Positions 25,569 through 35,224 of a stretch of DNA of 64,000 nt are shown piece by piece. Made by a program: the position numbers and the translations under genes. The notes under the pieces are model-generated. The model saw nothing but the letters and a program-made list of their open reading frames with translations, did not search any database and was not told the origin of the DNA. Origin of the DNA: Arenibacter sp. ARW7G5Y1 (GTDB taxonomy: Bacteria; Bacteroidota; Bacteroidia; Flavobacteriales; Flavobacteriaceae); NCBI RefSeq assembly GCF_003201775.1, contig NZ_QJJZ01000013.1:1-64000 (forward strand), written 5' to 3'. Each line of letters starts with the position of its first letter. Positions within the stretch are counted from its first letter, which is position 1.

Positions 25569-26783
25569 ATGAACAAAACAATACTTCATTTGGATTTGGA
25601 TACCTTTTTTGTATCCGTAGAGCGACTTCAGGACAGTAAATTGGAGCATAGGCCCATACTCGTTGGGGGGGTTAGCGACAGGGGCGTGGTGGCTGCATGC
25701 AGCTACGAGACCAGAGGTTTTGGAGTGCATTCCGGCATGCCTATGAAAATGGCAAAGGAACTCTGTCCGGAAGCCATCATCATAAAAGGGAACGCGGGAA
25801 CCTATAGCAAACATTCGGATATCGTAACCGATATTATCAAAGAGCAGGTACCGGTCTTCGAAAAATCGAGCATAGATGAATTTTATGCAGATCTTACGGG
25901 GATGGACCGGTTTTATGGTTGCCACCAATATTCCACCGAACTTCGCCATAAAATTATCAAGGAAACCGGACTTCCCATTTCCTTTGGCCTGTCGGTAAAC
26001 AAGGTAGTATCCAAAGTAGCTACCAATGAGGCCAAACCCAACAATGAACTGAAGATAGATATAGGCCATGAAAAACCTTTTTTAGCGCCTTTATCCATAA
26101 AAAAAATACCAATGGTAGGGGACAAAACCTACCAGACCCTAAGGAATTTGGGATTGCGGCAAATAAAGACCATCCAAGAAATGCCCATGGATATGATGCA
26201 GCGGGTATTGGGCGCCAATGGGGGCGTAATTTGGAAACGGGCCAATGGTATAGACAACACCCCTGTTATCCCTTTTTCCGAACGCAAATCTATTTCCACC
26301 GAACGTACTTTTGAGAGGGATACCATAGATGTCATTAAACTGCGGGGAATCCTTATTGCCATGACCGAGAATCTGGCCTATCAGTTGCGGAGGGGAAAAA
26401 AGCTTACCGCCTGCATTGCCGTAAAAATCCGTTATTCGGATTTCAACACCTATTCCAAACAATTAAAGATTCCGTACACCAGTGCAGACCATATCCTGAT
26501 TCCCAAGATTTTGGACCTGTTCAATACACTTTACAACAAAAGATTGTTGATTAGATTGATCGGCATTCGTTTCAGTCATTTGGTCCATGGCAATTACCAA
26601 ATAGATCTATTTGATGATACCGAGGAAATATTAAACCTATACAGCGCCTTGGACAAGATTAGGGAACGCTATGGGGACAAGAGCGTTATAAGGGCCTCCG
26701 GCATGGATGCCAAGACCATTGGCAGGATGCACAATCCGTTCAACGGACAACCCCCTATTGTTTTGGCACATCGGAAACTGTGA
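25569..26783 (+). CDS. dinB: DNA polymerase IV-like Y-family polymerase
   Basis: 404 residues. Translesion polymerase. Palm motifs LDLDTFFVSVERL (first catalytic Asp) and KSSIDEFYADLTG (second catalytic Asp and Glu) are present. Also seen are the finger segment SYETRGFGVHSGMPM, FGLSVNKVVSKVATNEAKPN and the little-finger domain after about residue 235. The full length matches DinB. No imuA-like or umuD-like partner is adjacent. Tandem palindromes upstream suggest damage-inducible control. Confidence 0.95.
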   Translation: MNKTILHLDLDTFFVSVERLQDSKLEHRPILVGGVSDRGVVAACSYETRGFGVHSGMPMKMAKELCPEAIIIKGNAGTYSKHSDIVTDIIKEQVPVFEKSSIDEFYADLTGMDRFYGCHQYSTELRHKIIKETGLPISFGLSVNKVVSKVATNEAKPNNELKIDIGHEKPFLAPLSIKKIPMVGDKTYQTLRNLGLRQIKTIQEMPMDMMQRVLGANGGVIWKRANGIDNTPVIPFSERKSISTERTFERDTIDVIKLRGILIAMTENLAYQLRRGKKLTACIAVKIRYSDFNTYSKQLKIPYTSADHILIPKILDLFNTLYNKRLLIRLIGIRFSHLVHGNYQIDLFDDTEEILNLYSALDKIRERYGDKSVIRASGMDAKTIGRMHNPFNGQPPIVLAHRKL

Positions 26784-27121
26784 GCGGTGGAGAGTAAACA
26801 GTGAACAGTAGGCAGTCTTCAGTAATCATATTGAGGAGTGAAAAAAAAAAAAAAAGAATCTAGAACCTAGAGACTAGAGACTAGAAGATATAAATCGAAG
26901 TAGGCAGCAAAACTCGTAATCACGCTCAAAAAAAGCTCCTTCCCCTAACTAGGCCTGTCCCGCGTTTTCGCGGGAGGTTAAGGTGGATCCTCAACTATCA
27001 GGCGAGGAGACGGAAGGGGTACCAGTTTACGGTTTAGGAAATGGGTTTTTAATCACTAGTGAGTCCCGTATTCAAAGAACTTTAACTTTGAACTTTCCAT
27101 CTTTGAACCTTCAATTACCGT
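26784..27121. other. Intergenic region with low-complexity and hairpin sequences
   Basis: The 338 bases contain a run of 15 A (26841-26855), short phrase repeats of the type tagagactagagactaga (near 26868-26886), a perfect hairpin TCCCGCG-TTTT-CGCGGGA (26958-26975), and phrases such as aactttgaacttt and tttgaacctt (27070-27115). No credible gene was found. It looks like a tract of decayed or fast-changing repeats between convergent genes. Confidence 0.6.
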
Positions 27122-27754
27122 CTACGGTATATTCAAATACTTATGCGTTTGGAGCGACACTTTCCACTTTGGGTTTTGCATAACATAATCTACTATCCAC
27201 GGAGTTACCTTGTCCCTAACGCTCCATTCCGGCTGCAGGTACAAAATACAATCCTTATTGGTCTTTGCCGCCTGCTCCTCTGCAAAAATAAAGTCGTGCT
27301 TATTGTACACGATCATCTTTAGTTCGTGCGCCTTATCATAGATAATGCCTTCCGGCAACTTGTTCTTCTTAGGGGAAAGACAGATCCAGTCCCATGTTCC
27401 GGAAAGCGGGTAAGCTCCGGAAGTTTCTATATGGGTCTTTAGGTTCTTGGCCCTTAGGGCTGCCGTAAGGGGCCCCATGTCCCAGGTAAGGGGTTCTCCC
27501 CCGGTAATGACTATGGTATCGGAATATTTGGCCGCATTGGTTACAATATGGTCTATCCCCGTGGGTGGGTGGGTTTCCGCATTCCAACTTTCCTTAACAT
27601 CGCACCAATGGCACCCCACGTCGCAACCGCCCACACGAATAAAATAAGCTGCGGTCCCCTTGTGGAAACCTTCGCCCTGAATAGTGTAAAACTCCTCCAT
27701 TAAAGGAAGCATAAGGCCTTGATCAACCAACGCTAAAACATCTTCTTTTACCAT
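27122..27754 (-). CDS. queE: 7-carboxy-7-deazaguanine synthase
   Basis: 210 residues from the ATG at 27754 (MVKEDVLALVDQGLMLPLMEEF); a start at 27787 would add a non-homologous stretch. Radical SAM enzyme of queuosine/7-deazaguanine synthesis, converting 6-carboxy-tetrahydropterin. FYTIQGEGFHKGTAAYFIR leads to the cluster motif CDVGCHWCDVKESW (Cys-x3-Cys-x2-Cys), then TGGEPLTW and HIETSGAYPL. No other queuosine gene is adjacent. Confidence 0.93.
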   Translation of the reverse strand: MVKEDVLALVDQGLMLPLMEEFYTIQGEGFHKGTAAYFIRVGGCDVGCHWCDVKESWNAETHPPTGIDHIVTNAAKYSDTIVITGGEPLTWDMGPLTAALRAKNLKTHIETSGAYPLSGTWDWICLSPKKNKLPEGIIYDKAHELKMIVYNKHDFIFAEEQAAKTNKDCILYLQPEWSVRDKVTPWIVDYVMQNPKWKVSLQTHKYLNIP

Positions 27755-27812
27755 GGCGCAAAGATAGAAAATACCCCGCTCCACCACTACTAATTAAGAA
27801 AAAGATATTTCG

Positions 27813-27835
27813 GCAGGGCCCAATCCCTGCTTTTT
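27813..27835 (+). terminator. Terminator-like hairpin upstream of the REP-like element
   Basis: GCAGGG (27813-27818) and CCCTGC (27825-27830) form a six-pair stem followed by TTTTT. On the plus strand it has no co-directional gene just upstream, because queE runs the other way. It may be a relic, part of the repeat insertion, or a block to antisense transcription. Confidence 0.35.
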
Positions 27836-27836
27836 A

Positions 27837-27938
27837 AGTAAACTACCTCGGGGCAAGCCCGTGAGGCATTCGTAGGAAACGAACTTTAATTTTCGAGGCA
27901 AGCCTCGGGGTATTATACCCTTTGGCGGTGCCAATAAA
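27837..27938 (+). repeat. REP-like 102-base element, copy 2
   Basis: Same orientation and the same 102 bases as 9868-9969 with a single difference. Three consecutive hairpins are kept. It lies in the gap between queE and the orphan lipoprotein. The rest of this 333-base gap (27939-28087) shows no supported gene, though on the minus strand it keeps a short protein-like reading that the element interrupts. Confidence 0.8.
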
Positions 27939-28087
27939 ATTGTAAATTAATCCTTTATAAGTGCCCGAGGAATACACCTTAGGTTTGTGTTTGTAAATAG
28001 GTATGCCCAGAGTACCATCTACGGTTATGGTATGCCATTTGAAGCAACTAAACAAGAGGTTCTGCATCTTCCCAATAAAACACTCTT

Positions 28088-28552
28088 ATGAAGAAAATAA
28101 TTTTAATCCTATTTATAATTGGAATTACAATATCCTGTAACAACGATGGTGGTATTACCATAACCAAACAGAACTATTTAATTTTCGGCCATTTCTATGG
28201 AGAGTGTGGAGGAGAAGCTTGTGTGGAAACTTTTAAGCTAACCGACCAAAAATTGTTTGAAGATACCGTAGACGATTATTCGGGGCAACACATGGAATTC
28301 GTGGAATTGGAAGACGCAAAATTTGAACAGGTTAAGGATTTGGTCAATTTTTTCCCCTATCGACTTCTCCATGATACTGAAACTGTTTTTGGTTGTCCGG
28401 ATTGTGCTGACGGTGGAGGACTATTTATTCAATACTCAAATAATGGAAATGTAAAAAGTTGGAGAATTGACCAGGATAAAAATAACGTCCCAAGTTATTT
28501 ACATGAATTTATGAATAAAGTAAATGTAAAAATTGAATTGATAAATCATTAA
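28088..28552 (+). CDS. Hypothetical lipoprotein with two Cys pairs
   Basis: 154 residues. Lipobox ITISC (Cys17) after a short hydrophobic signal. The mature part has CGGEAC (near 40) and CPDCADGGG (near 103), which may form disulfides or bind metal. Family not recognised. It opens the AT-rich accessory patch. No operon partner. Confidence 0.75.
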   Translation: MKKIILILFIIGITISCNNDGGITITKQNYLIFGHFYGECGGEACVETFKLTDQKLFEDTVDDYSGQHMEFVELEDAKFEQVKDLVNFFPYRLLHDTETVFGCPDCADGGGLFIQYSNNGNVKSWRIDQDKNNVPSYLHEFMNKVNVKIELINH

Positions 28553-28778
28553 AAACTACTTACCATAAATCCTATTGACAATACGTCCGTACCTCCTTGT
28601 TGCAGGCTTTGCGCATTTTTATGTAAGCAGAAAAACTTGGGGATTCTGCTTTGTACAAAAAAAGTAAAAACTAAAATCCGGCCGAAATTGGTATTCGGAC
28701 ACGGGTTGGGGCAGGTATAAAGATTAACCTCCAGTACTGTTTCTACCTACTATAACGCTAGCAGCATTTTATAAAGAT

Positions 28779-29291
<513 letters not shown>

Positions 29292-29523
29292 ATATTCCCT
29301 GATTATAATAGGCTCGATGAGTATAATCAAAAAAGCCCTCCCGATATTTTAGCAAATCTGATTTTTTGTCGATACCACACCCATTGTACAAAAACCACAA
29401 GAACTGTTTGTTTGTGCCAACACTTTAGCTAGTTTAAATGAATTGTTGAAAAATGTCTCGTAAATTCCATAAGTGACCAAACAAAATAAACCTTTAATCG
29501 CTATCTTGCAAGAACAAATCTGA

Positions 29524-30801
29524 ATGCAACAAATGGAATTAGAAGAACGCATAAACATTGAAGACTTTGATGACACTACAAGCAAAATTAGACTAATAGA
29601 GTCAGAAAACGAGCAGAAAGCTTCCTTTACCCATTATTTGCACAATCACAAAAACGGTGTTTCCCAGTTCTATAAAAAAGATGCTATTGAACATGTTAAG
29701 GATGTTTTAGAAAAAAAATATCCCGAGAATAAAATTTCACATCAATCGGCGGAAGAAGCACTACAATATTTACTATACGATTTCAAAAATTCAGTCCCGT
29801 TTCCTGAGCCTAAAATTCAAAAATTCAAATTTATTGACCTCTTTGCAGGAATTGGTGGATTTAGATTGGCTCTCCAAAATCTTGGAGGAAAGTGTGTTTT
29901 TACAAGCGAATGGGACAAATATTCCAAACGGACTTACCAAGCAAATTTTGGAGAAGTGCCTTTTGGAGATATAACTAAGCCTGAAACAAAAAGTTATATC
30001 CCAGATGGATTTGACGTTCTGTGCGCTGGCTTTCCCTGTCAAGCTTTTTCAATAGCTGGCAAAAGAGGTGGTTTTGAAGATACTCGCGGTACACTATTTT
30101 TTGACGTTGCGGAGATCATCAAGAAAAAACAACCAAAGGCAATATTTTTAGAAAATGTTAAAGGTCTTCGAAGTCACGATAGAGGTAAAACTTTGTCGAC
30201 AATTTTAAATGTACTTAGAGAAGATTTGAACTATTATGTTCCTGAACCCCAAGTAATAAATGCTAAAGAATTTGGGGTTCCCCAAAACAGAGAACGAATT
30301 TTCATTGTTGGCTTTAGAAAAGATTTAGGAATTTCGGAATTCCAATATCCGGAACCTATTGATGAAAAGGTAGTTTTAGAAGATATTTTAGAAGAAGATG
30401 AAGTGTCCGTGAAATACTACTTATCAACAACTTATATCGACACACTTCGTAAGCATCGAGCAAGACATGAAAGTAAAGGCAATGGGTTTGGCTATGAAAT
30501 AATCCCTAATGATGGAATCGCCAATGCCGTAGTTTGTGGGGGAATGGGTCGCGAAAGAAATCTTATCCTAGATGACAAACTAACAAACTTCAAACCTGTA
30601 ACAAAAATATCCGGCGAAGTCAACCGTGAGGGAATTAGAAAAATGACTCCTAGAGAATGGGCTAGACTACAAGGTTTTCCTGATGAATTTAAAATTGTTG
30701 TTTCAGACCAACAGGCTTATAAACAGTTTGGTAATTCTGTTGCAGTTCCTGCTATTCAAGCAACAGCTGAAAAAATTATTGAGAAACTTAGCTGCAAATG
30801 A
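29524..30801 (+). CDS. DNA cytosine-5 methyltransferase, HpaII-like (CCGG)
   Basis: 425 residues. An N-terminal region of about 100 residues is not part of the catalytic fold. Then come the C5-methyltransferase motifs in order: I FIDLFAGIGGFR (near 102), IV AGFPCQAFS with the catalytic Cys, VI FLENVKGL, VIII QNRERIFIVGF, IX REWARLQGFPDEF and X KQFGNSVAV. The variable region YYLSTTYIDTLRKHRARHESKGNGFGYEI strongly resembles what I recall of M.HpaII, which methylates CCGG. Its stop overlaps the endonuclease start by four bases. Confidence 0.92.
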   Translation: MQQMELEERINIEDFDDTTSKIRLIESENEQKASFTHYLHNHKNGVSQFYKKDAIEHVKDVLEKKYPENKISHQSAEEALQYLLYDFKNSVPFPEPKIQKFKFIDLFAGIGGFRLALQNLGGKCVFTSEWDKYSKRTYQANFGEVPFGDITKPETKSYIPDGFDVLCAGFPCQAFSIAGKRGGFEDTRGTLFFDVAEIIKKKQPKAIFLENVKGLRSHDRGKTLSTILNVLREDLNYYVPEPQVINAKEFGVPQNRERIFIVGFRKDLGISEFQYPEPIDEKVVLEDILEEDEVSVKYYLSTTYIDTLRKHRARHESKGNGFGYEIIPNDGIANAVVCGGMGRERNLILDDKLTNFKPVTKISGEVNREGIRKMTPREWARLQGFPDEFKIVVSDQQAYKQFGNSVAVPAIQATAEKIIEKLSCK

Positions 30802-31877
30802 TAACAGGTAATAAAGGCGAATGGAGCGAGGTTTACACACTTCTTAAAATAATTTCAGACAAAAAATTATTTGCTGGAGACAGTGACTTAAAAAAGCTCG
30901 AAAGCCTAATTTTTCCTATAATTAAAATATTAAGAGACGAATCCAACGGCACTTACGAATATGGTTATTTAAGCGACTTAGTTATCATAAAAGGGAATGC
31001 TGAAGAGTTTAGAATACCAATTACACAGTTTAAAGAGAAAGCCGCTATATTACTTTCAAAATTAAAAGAATCAACTACTGCAACTTTTTCAATTCCTGAA
31101 ATTGAGACTTTCATGAATTCTTTTAACTGTGTTTCACTTAAAGCTAAATCTTCTGTAAAAAGTGATATTAGAATTGTAATCCACGATCAAAGAACAGGAA
31201 CAACCCCTGAATTGGGTTTCAGTATAAAATCACAACTGGGGGGTGCTTCTACCCTATTGAATGCAGGAAAAACAACCAATTTCGTCTATGAAATTGAGCA
31301 TACTATTTTATCCGAGCAACAAATTCAGACAATTAATGGTATAGATTCAAGAAGCAAAATCAAAGATAGAATAGAAAAGCTTGAGGAGTTTTCAGGTGCA
31401 TTAAGATTTAGACAAACAGAAAGTTCGGTTTTTGGTAATAATCTAACCTTGATTGATAGTGCTTTGCCTAATATTCTTGCCGAGATAATTCTTCTGTTTT
31501 TCACATCAAGCCATTCTAAAACAATTGATTTAGTAAATGAAATTTCAAGGTTAAATCCGCTTGAATTTAATCTGGAAACAAATCACCCCTACTATTCATA
31601 TAAAATTAAACGCTTCTTGACGGACATTGCCTTGGGTATGATGCCTTCAAAAGTTTGGACAGGAGAACTTGATACAACAGGTGGATATTTAGTTGTCAAG
31701 GAAAACGGAGAAATATTATGCTACCACATTTATAACCGGAACGAATTTGAAGACTATTTGCTGAACAATACCAAACTTGAAACAGCAAGCAGCACAAGAC
31801 ATGATTTCGGAACAGTTTACGAAGCGAATGGCAAACAGCTTTTTAAACTGAACTTGCAAATTAGATTTTTGAAGTAA
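30798..31877 (+). CDS. HpaII-family type II restriction endonuclease
   Basis: 359 residues. It starts MITGNKGEWSEVYTLLKII, characteristic of the HpaII family. A candidate nuclease core around DIRIVIHDQRTGTTPELGFSIKSQLGG provides Asp, Glu and Lys in the spacing of a PD-(D/E)xK-like site. The coupling with a CCGG-type methylase supports cleavage at CCGG. The four-base overlap ensures co-translation after the methylase. Composition is AT-rich like its partner, which suggests acquisition as a unit. Confidence 0.88.
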   Translation: MITGNKGEWSEVYTLLKIISDKKLFAGDSDLKKLESLIFPIIKILRDESNGTYEYGYLSDLVIIKGNAEEFRIPITQFKEKAAILLSKLKESTTATFSIPEIETFMNSFNCVSLKAKSSVKSDIRIVIHDQRTGTTPELGFSIKSQLGGASTLLNAGKTTNFVYEIEHTILSEQQIQTINGIDSRSKIKDRIEKLEEFSGALRFRQTESSVFGNNLTLIDSALPNILAEIILLFFTSSHSKTIDLVNEISRLNPLEFNLETNHPYYSYKIKRFLTDIALGMMPSKVWTGELDTTGGYLVVKENGEILCYHIYNRNEFEDYLLNNTKLETASSTRHDFGTVYEANGKQLFKLNLQIRFLK

Positions 31878-32145
31878 GACATTTATTACTAAAAAGTTAG
31901 ACAACTTAGTATTAAAGAATAGGCCAAGTACAATTGAATATTTGGGAATAAAAATGTGCTCGCATACACATCCATCTAGCGCCAGCCTGTCCTCCTCCTA
32001 AACACAAGACAAACCAAAAGGATAAGACCACACCTTTTCCAAGTTTTTTTTATATTTAAATTAGTTTAACCCCTAAGCTGTTAATTATTGGTACGCCCTT
32101 ACCCCAATACAAAAGGTTGGCATACATGTTTTTAAATACATTCCT

Positions 32146-32562
32146 ATGATGGAGACTGCAGGTTATTCAGGAACTCCCTTGGCCAAAAAGCTGGGAATTA
32201 AAGAAGGTTACACCATAAGACTTATAAACCCTCCCGATTATTATTTTCAACTCTTTAGTGATTTACCCCCTGGGATCAATGTTATACCCCACTTAAAGAC
32301 CAAGAAGGATTTTATACATTTTTTTGCCAAAACAGTGACCGAACTTCATAACAACCTTCCAACAATGCGGCAAGAAATAGAGCAAAACGGGATTATATGG
32401 ATTTCCTGGCCCAAAAAATCCTCCAAAGTACAAACGGAACTTAATGGCAATACGGTTAGGGAAATAGGCCTAAAATATGGTCTTGTGGATATAAAGGTCT
32501 GTGCAGTGGACGAAATTTGGTCCGGACTAAAATTCGTTATCCCTGTTAAGGACAGGAAATAA
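32146..32562 (+). CDS. DUF3052-family protein
   Basis: 138 residues. Typical layout: AGYSGTPLAKKLGIKEGYTI at the N-terminus, WISWPKKSSKVQTELN in the middle, and the C-terminal block GLVDIKVCAVDEIWSGLKFV. No known activity. The Cys in KVCAVDE is part of the family pattern. It stands alone between the restriction-modification pair and a DUF1801-type gene. The gaps on both sides (about 270 bases each) hold nothing I can name. Confidence 0.88.
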   Translation: MMETAGYSGTPLAKKLGIKEGYTIRLINPPDYYFQLFSDLPPGINVIPHLKTKKDFIHFFAKTVTELHNNLPTMRQEIEQNGIIWISWPKKSSKVQTELNGNTVREIGLKYGLVDIKVCAVDEIWSGLKFVIPVKDRK

Positions 32563-32832
32563 TTCCAAATGTCCCATAACACAAAGCTCCCCTTCCATGG
32601 ACTAAAAATTTGTCCAACATTCACCTTTTTAATAAAGCCCAATTCCCCCAGCTGCCACCACCAATTTTTGCTTAAATGCAAGAGCTTCTTACCTATTTTA
32701 TAGGGAACGCCCACCAACCCCAATCACATCATATATCCAAAACATTTATACTATTTGCCGAAAATTCATAATTTAGTACCTACACCCATTACTAATTGCT
32801 CGGTTATAATCCACATTCAAAAATCCTACCTT

Positions 32833-33414
32833 ATGAATCCAAAAGTAGTTGATAGATTTTTAGATAGGGCTAAAAAATGGAACCAGGAAATGACCTTGTT
32901 GAGGGAAATCTGCCTGGAGTGTGGCCTTACGGAAGAATTTAAATGGATGCACCCCTGTTATACGTTTCAAGGCAAAAATGTTGTTTTAATTCACGATTTT
33001 AAAGCGTATTGCGCCCTTCTTTTTCACAAAGGAGTTCTGCTGAAGGACACCAACAACATCTTGACCCAACAAACCGAGAACGTACAATCTGCCCGTCAAA
33101 TTCGCTTTACAGGCCTACAGCAGATCATTGATCTAAAATCTACCATCAAAGCCTATATTTTCGAGGCCGTTGAAGTAGAAAAAGCGGGATTGGAAGTGCC
33201 TATGAAAAAGACTTCCGAATTTAAAATGCCCAATGAACTTAAAAAGGCCTTGGATAATGATCCCGATTTAAAAGCTGCTTTCCAAGGCTTAACACCGGGA
33301 AGACAAAGGGGGTATTTGCTGTATTTCTCACAAGCCAAGCAATCGGCCACAAGAGCTAACAGGGTTGAAAAATATATATCCAAAATTCTCCAGGGCAAAG
33401 GATTAAATGACTAG
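32833..33414 (+). CDS. YdeI/DUF1801-type protein
   Basis: 193 residues from the ATG at 32833 (MNPKVVDRF). Two parts: an N-terminal DUF1801-like domain (about 1-110; EEFKWMHPCYTFQGKNVVLIHDFKAYCALLF) and a C-terminal YdeI-type tail (about 140-193; ALDNDPDLKAAFQGLTPGRQRGYLLYFSQAK). Function unknown in the family. It ends 55 bases before a strong terminator. Confidence 0.85.
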   Translation: MNPKVVDRFLDRAKKWNQEMTLLREICLECGLTEEFKWMHPCYTFQGKNVVLIHDFKAYCALLFHKGVLLKDTNNILTQQTENVQSARQIRFTGLQQIIDLKSTIKAYIFEAVEVEKAGLEVPMKKTSEFKMPNELKKALDNDPDLKAAFQGLTPGRQRGYLLYFSQAKQSATRANRVEKYISKILQGKGLND

Positions 33415-33468
33415 TGATAGTGAGTGAGATAAACAAGCTCCCATTCCATAACTTATTATAAATAAACA

Positions 33469-33502
33469 ATGCCCAGGATCCAAGAGCCTGGGCATCGTTT
33501 TT
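33469..33502 (+). terminator. Rho-independent terminator
   Basis: ATGCCCAGG (33469-33477) pairs perfectly with CCTGGGCAT (33487-33495) around a nine-base loop and is followed by a T run. It ends the DUF1801/YdeI transcript and also stands between it and the convergent oxidoreductase gene. Confidence 0.85.
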
Positions 33503-33554
33503 ACACTATCGAACCATTGTGTTACAATGGTGGTCATTAGGGAGCTACCGCTTC

Positions 33555-34892
33555 CTATACGTTCTCAGGAACTTCAAATCCTTCCCTATAATCACGTCTC
33601 AACATTTTATCCGCTTCTGGGTCGTTTATGAACGACTCGGATTTTGGATTGAATGTAAGGACACGATCCAGTCTATAGGCAATATTGCCCAAGTGTGCCA
33701 AGCCCGAAGAAAGGTGGGCTGTTTCTACCGGCCCGTTCAGGATCGTTTTGTCGCGCTTGCGCACTGCCTCTATAAAATTGGCAAAATGTCCGTCCGTACC
33801 TCCGTTACCTCGGTCCATTCCGGTTCCAGATTCTCCGCCATCCTCGCCAGATTTCCCTGGTGTCCTGTCCTTGCCTAGATACGTCTTATACTTATCGTAG
33901 CCATCTACTACCAAAATACCCTTATCTCCGTAGAAAATGTTCCCCACGGTGGCACCTTCCTCGGTGTTGGTGCACCAAGGCCGTACTTCAAACTGTATGA
34001 TCTTTCTTTCTTCCGGGTAGTTATATACCGAGGTAAGCACTTCCGGCACCTCCTTACAATCGTCCCAAAGGTACTTACCGCCCATAGAGGTAATCTTTGT
34101 TGGAAGCCCTACATCCAAGCCCCACATACATAGATCGGTTTCATGTATACCTTGGTTCCCTACATCCCCATTGCCATAATCCCAATGCCAGTGCCAATTG
34201 TAGTGCACCAAATTTCTGGTAAATGGCCGTTTTGGCGCTGGTCCGGTCCACAGGTCATAATCTATTCCTGCCGGTACGGGAGAGAAACCTTGGTCCCCGA
34301 TATCACCTCTCCAACGAAAAACAATACCCCTGGCCATATAAACCCTTCCTATATATCCATCGCGCATCAAATTAATAGCCTCGTTCACGGCAGGGGAACT
34401 TCTTAATTGCACCCCGTGCTGTACAATACGATCATATTTTGCAGCTGCCTCTACCATTTTACGACCTTCCCAGATGTTGTGCGACCCTGGTTTTTCAACA
34501 TAGGCATCCTTTCCGGCCTGACAGGCCCAAATTACAGAAAGGGCGTGCCAGTGGTTTGGCGATGCAATACTCACCACGTCTATATCTTTATTGTCCATGA
34601 CCCTACGAAGATCTTGCTCCAAGGCAACATCCTTTTTATAGGTTTCCTTAAACGATTTTTGGCGATCCCTTAATAAGTTCATATCCGGATCGCACAAGGT
34701 GGTAACCTGCACATTTTTTTGTGCCATAAGGCCTTGAATATGACTTTTTCCACGGCCATTGACCCCTAAAACCGCCGCATTAATACGGTCGTTGGCCCCA
34801 AAGACTGTGGATGAGATTATAGTAGGTGCCGCAATAACGGCAGAACTGGCCACGGCCGTTCTTTTGATAAATGATCTTCTCGTAGATTTCAT
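33555..34892 (-). CDS. Tat-exported Gfo/Idh/MocA-family oxidoreductase
   Basis: 445 residues from the ATG at 34892. Twin-arginine signal TRRSFIKRTAVASSAVIAAP, then a Rossmann domain (about 35-160) with VLGVNGRGKSHIQGL, DVVSIASPNHWHALSV and the sugar-dehydrogenase signature YVEKPG. The C-terminal alpha/beta domain follows, with WHWDYGNGDVGNQGIHETD. Exported members act on carbohydrate or inositol-type substrates in the periplasm. A GTTAACGTTAAC palindrome lies about 200 bases upstream and may be an operator. No sugar transporter is adjacent. Confidence 0.9.
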   Translation of the reverse strand: MKSTRRSFIKRTAVASSAVIAAPTIISSTVFGANDRINAAVLGVNGRGKSHIQGLMAQKNVQVTTLCDPDMNLLRDRQKSFKETYKKDVALEQDLRRVMDNKDIDVVSIASPNHWHALSVIWACQAGKDAYVEKPGSHNIWEGRKMVEAAAKYDRIVQHGVQLRSSPAVNEAINLMRDGYIGRVYMARGIVFRWRGDIGDQGFSPVPAGIDYDLWTGPAPKRPFTRNLVHYNWHWHWDYGNGDVGNQGIHETDLCMWGLDVGLPTKITSMGGKYLWDDCKEVPEVLTSVYNYPEERKIIQFEVRPWCTNTEEGATVGNIFYGDKGILVVDGYDKYKTYLGKDRTPGKSGEDGGESGTGMDRGNGGTDGHFANFIEAVRKRDKTILNGPVETAHLSSGLAHLGNIAYRLDRVLTFNPKSESFINDPEADKMLRRDYREGFEVPENV

Positions 34893-35087
34893 TTGCAATT
34901 ATATTTACGTTAACTATTTATTTTATAGACATTATACCAAAGTCTGACCTATAATTCCCAAACCGGTTTAATCCTTTAAGCAACCAGGCGCCCATTCGGA
35001 ATTTTTGTGTTTTGGGCCAACATTTACAATTCATGTAAAATATACCTCATCTCCTTTTGCATGAAAGTTAGCATTATTTTTTTATTC

Positions 35088-35099
35088 GTTAACGTTAAC
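35088..35099. promoter_or_regulatory. GTTAACGTTAAC palindrome
   Basis: A perfect 12-base palindrome with a central CG, the form of LacI-family operators. It lies in the 332-base gap between the divergent Gfo/Idh/MocA and DUF1801 genes. A half-similar CGTTAAC occurs at about 34911-34917. The rest of the gap is AT-rich with no gene. Confidence 0.4.
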
Positions 35100-35224
35100 A
35101 AGAATAGTTTTTTGTTATTTTTTTAAACTTTGGATGTGGATTATTAATATTCATGGTACTTTTATTTAACAACCTTGTATTAATTTAATTTATCCATTAC
35201 CTTTCTTTATTTAAATTTTAGGTT

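Noticed and set aside
26983-27183. A 66-codon plus-strand frame near queE
   Set aside because: Made of low-complexity intergenic sequence and overlaps the certain queE gene end.
27843-28067. A 74-codon minus-strand frame across the second REP-like element
   Set aside because: It also reads through the repeat. The first 43 codons look protein-like but cannot be tied to any family.
28553-28778. Integron-like attC site before the acetyltransferase gene
   Set aside because: Short inverted repeats and an AACGCTAGC-like core were noticed, but no proper attC arms or integrase were found.
29292-29523. A decayed coding stretch before the methylase gene
   Set aside because: About 30 codons (near 29370-29460) look protein-like but are bounded by stops and match nothing. 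There is also a TGATTATA/TATAATCA hairpin of no clear role.
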